In this document: piece after piece, positions 63,074 through 64,000 of the stretch
How positions within the stretch are numbered: the stretch's first letter is position 1
How the letters are laid out: every line of letters begins with the position of its first letter
Source: Rhizobium sp. CIAT894
GTDB lineage: Bacteria; Pseudomonadota; Alphaproteobacteria; Rhizobiales; Rhizobiaceae
Assembly: GCF_000172795.2 (NCBI RefSeq)
Contig: NZ_CP020947.1
Location: 2,979,001 to 3,043,000 of the forward strand
Reading direction: 5' to 3'
DNA length: 64,000 bases
The notes under the pieces: generated by a model
What the model was told of the DNA's origin: nothing
Seen by the model: the letters and a program-made list of their open reading frames with translations, nothing else
Databases searched by the model: none
Program-made: the position numbers and the translations under genes

Positions 63074-64000
<927 letters not shown>

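Overview
The window looks like the chromosome of a Rhizobium of the R. leguminosarum / R. etli group. The evidence is G+C-rich coding sequence, a cinR-cinI-cinS quorum-sensing locus, a sigma-70 (rpoD) of alphaproteobacterial type, several solute-binding-protein ABC transporters, and many copies of rhizobial intergenic palindromes (RIME-like elements and the AGAGCATGATG family). This is inferred from sequence character and gene content only; no database was searched.

Layout. 1-2605: the end of a polyamine-type ABC transport operon (two permeases, ATPase). 2914-10486: a CUT1 sugar transport system with a Gfo/Idh/MocA oxidoreductase, divergent from a BadF/BadG-type sugar kinase and a GntR/UTRA regulator. 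10489-11149: a Phd/VapC toxin-antitoxin pair with its operator. 11311-15144: metH with a perfect 20-bp palindrome of SahR type upstream. 15252-17194: an AGE-family epimerase and a DUF2799 lipoprotein. 17324-24821: a second transport/catabolic cluster (UPF0303, flavin reductase, hydantoin-type racemase, PotABCD-like transporter with a Tat-exported binding protein, FCD regulator). 24887-28047: small genes, with a GIY-YIG gene between two composite palindromic repeats. 28098-30413: cinR, cinI, cinS, with two matching CCCC-N8-GGGG boxes, then a CheY-like receiver.

30628-40804: a tRNA-Ile2(CAU) gene carrying an integrated island of about 10.1 kb. The last 17 bp of the tRNA gene (30687-30703) recur exactly at 40788-40804. 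The island holds a tyrosine integrase, an XRE regulator with a candidate operator, a membrane-anchored unknown protein, a thermonuclease-like protein, a serine recombinase with its own repeat cluster, an AAA/ABC-type ATPase with a C-terminal R-x4-H motif, and an 800-residue protein combining a possible PD-(D/E)XK nuclease with an N6-adenine methylase. This looks like a mobile defence island, and the ATPase plus methylase/nuclease pair is the best candidate for an undescribed system.

40995-64000: mostly small exported or hypothetical proteins. Notable are a class III nucleotide cyclase fused through one membrane span to a C-type-lectin-like domain beside a secreted polysaccharide lyase; an FkbM methyltransferase; a SIMPL protein; two tandem paralogues ending FANVRGCPxIRR; a YjbQ protein and an alpha-carbonic anhydrase separated by a minisatellite of about 19-bp units; a DUF922 metalloprotease; an MFS exporter; a Crp/Fnr regulator; DUF6894 and DUF427 proteins; an EamA exporter; an AraC regulator; an APH(3')-like kinase coupled to a 53-codon gene; two tandem DUF930 proteins; a GYD protein; and the 3' part of rpoD, cut by the window end.
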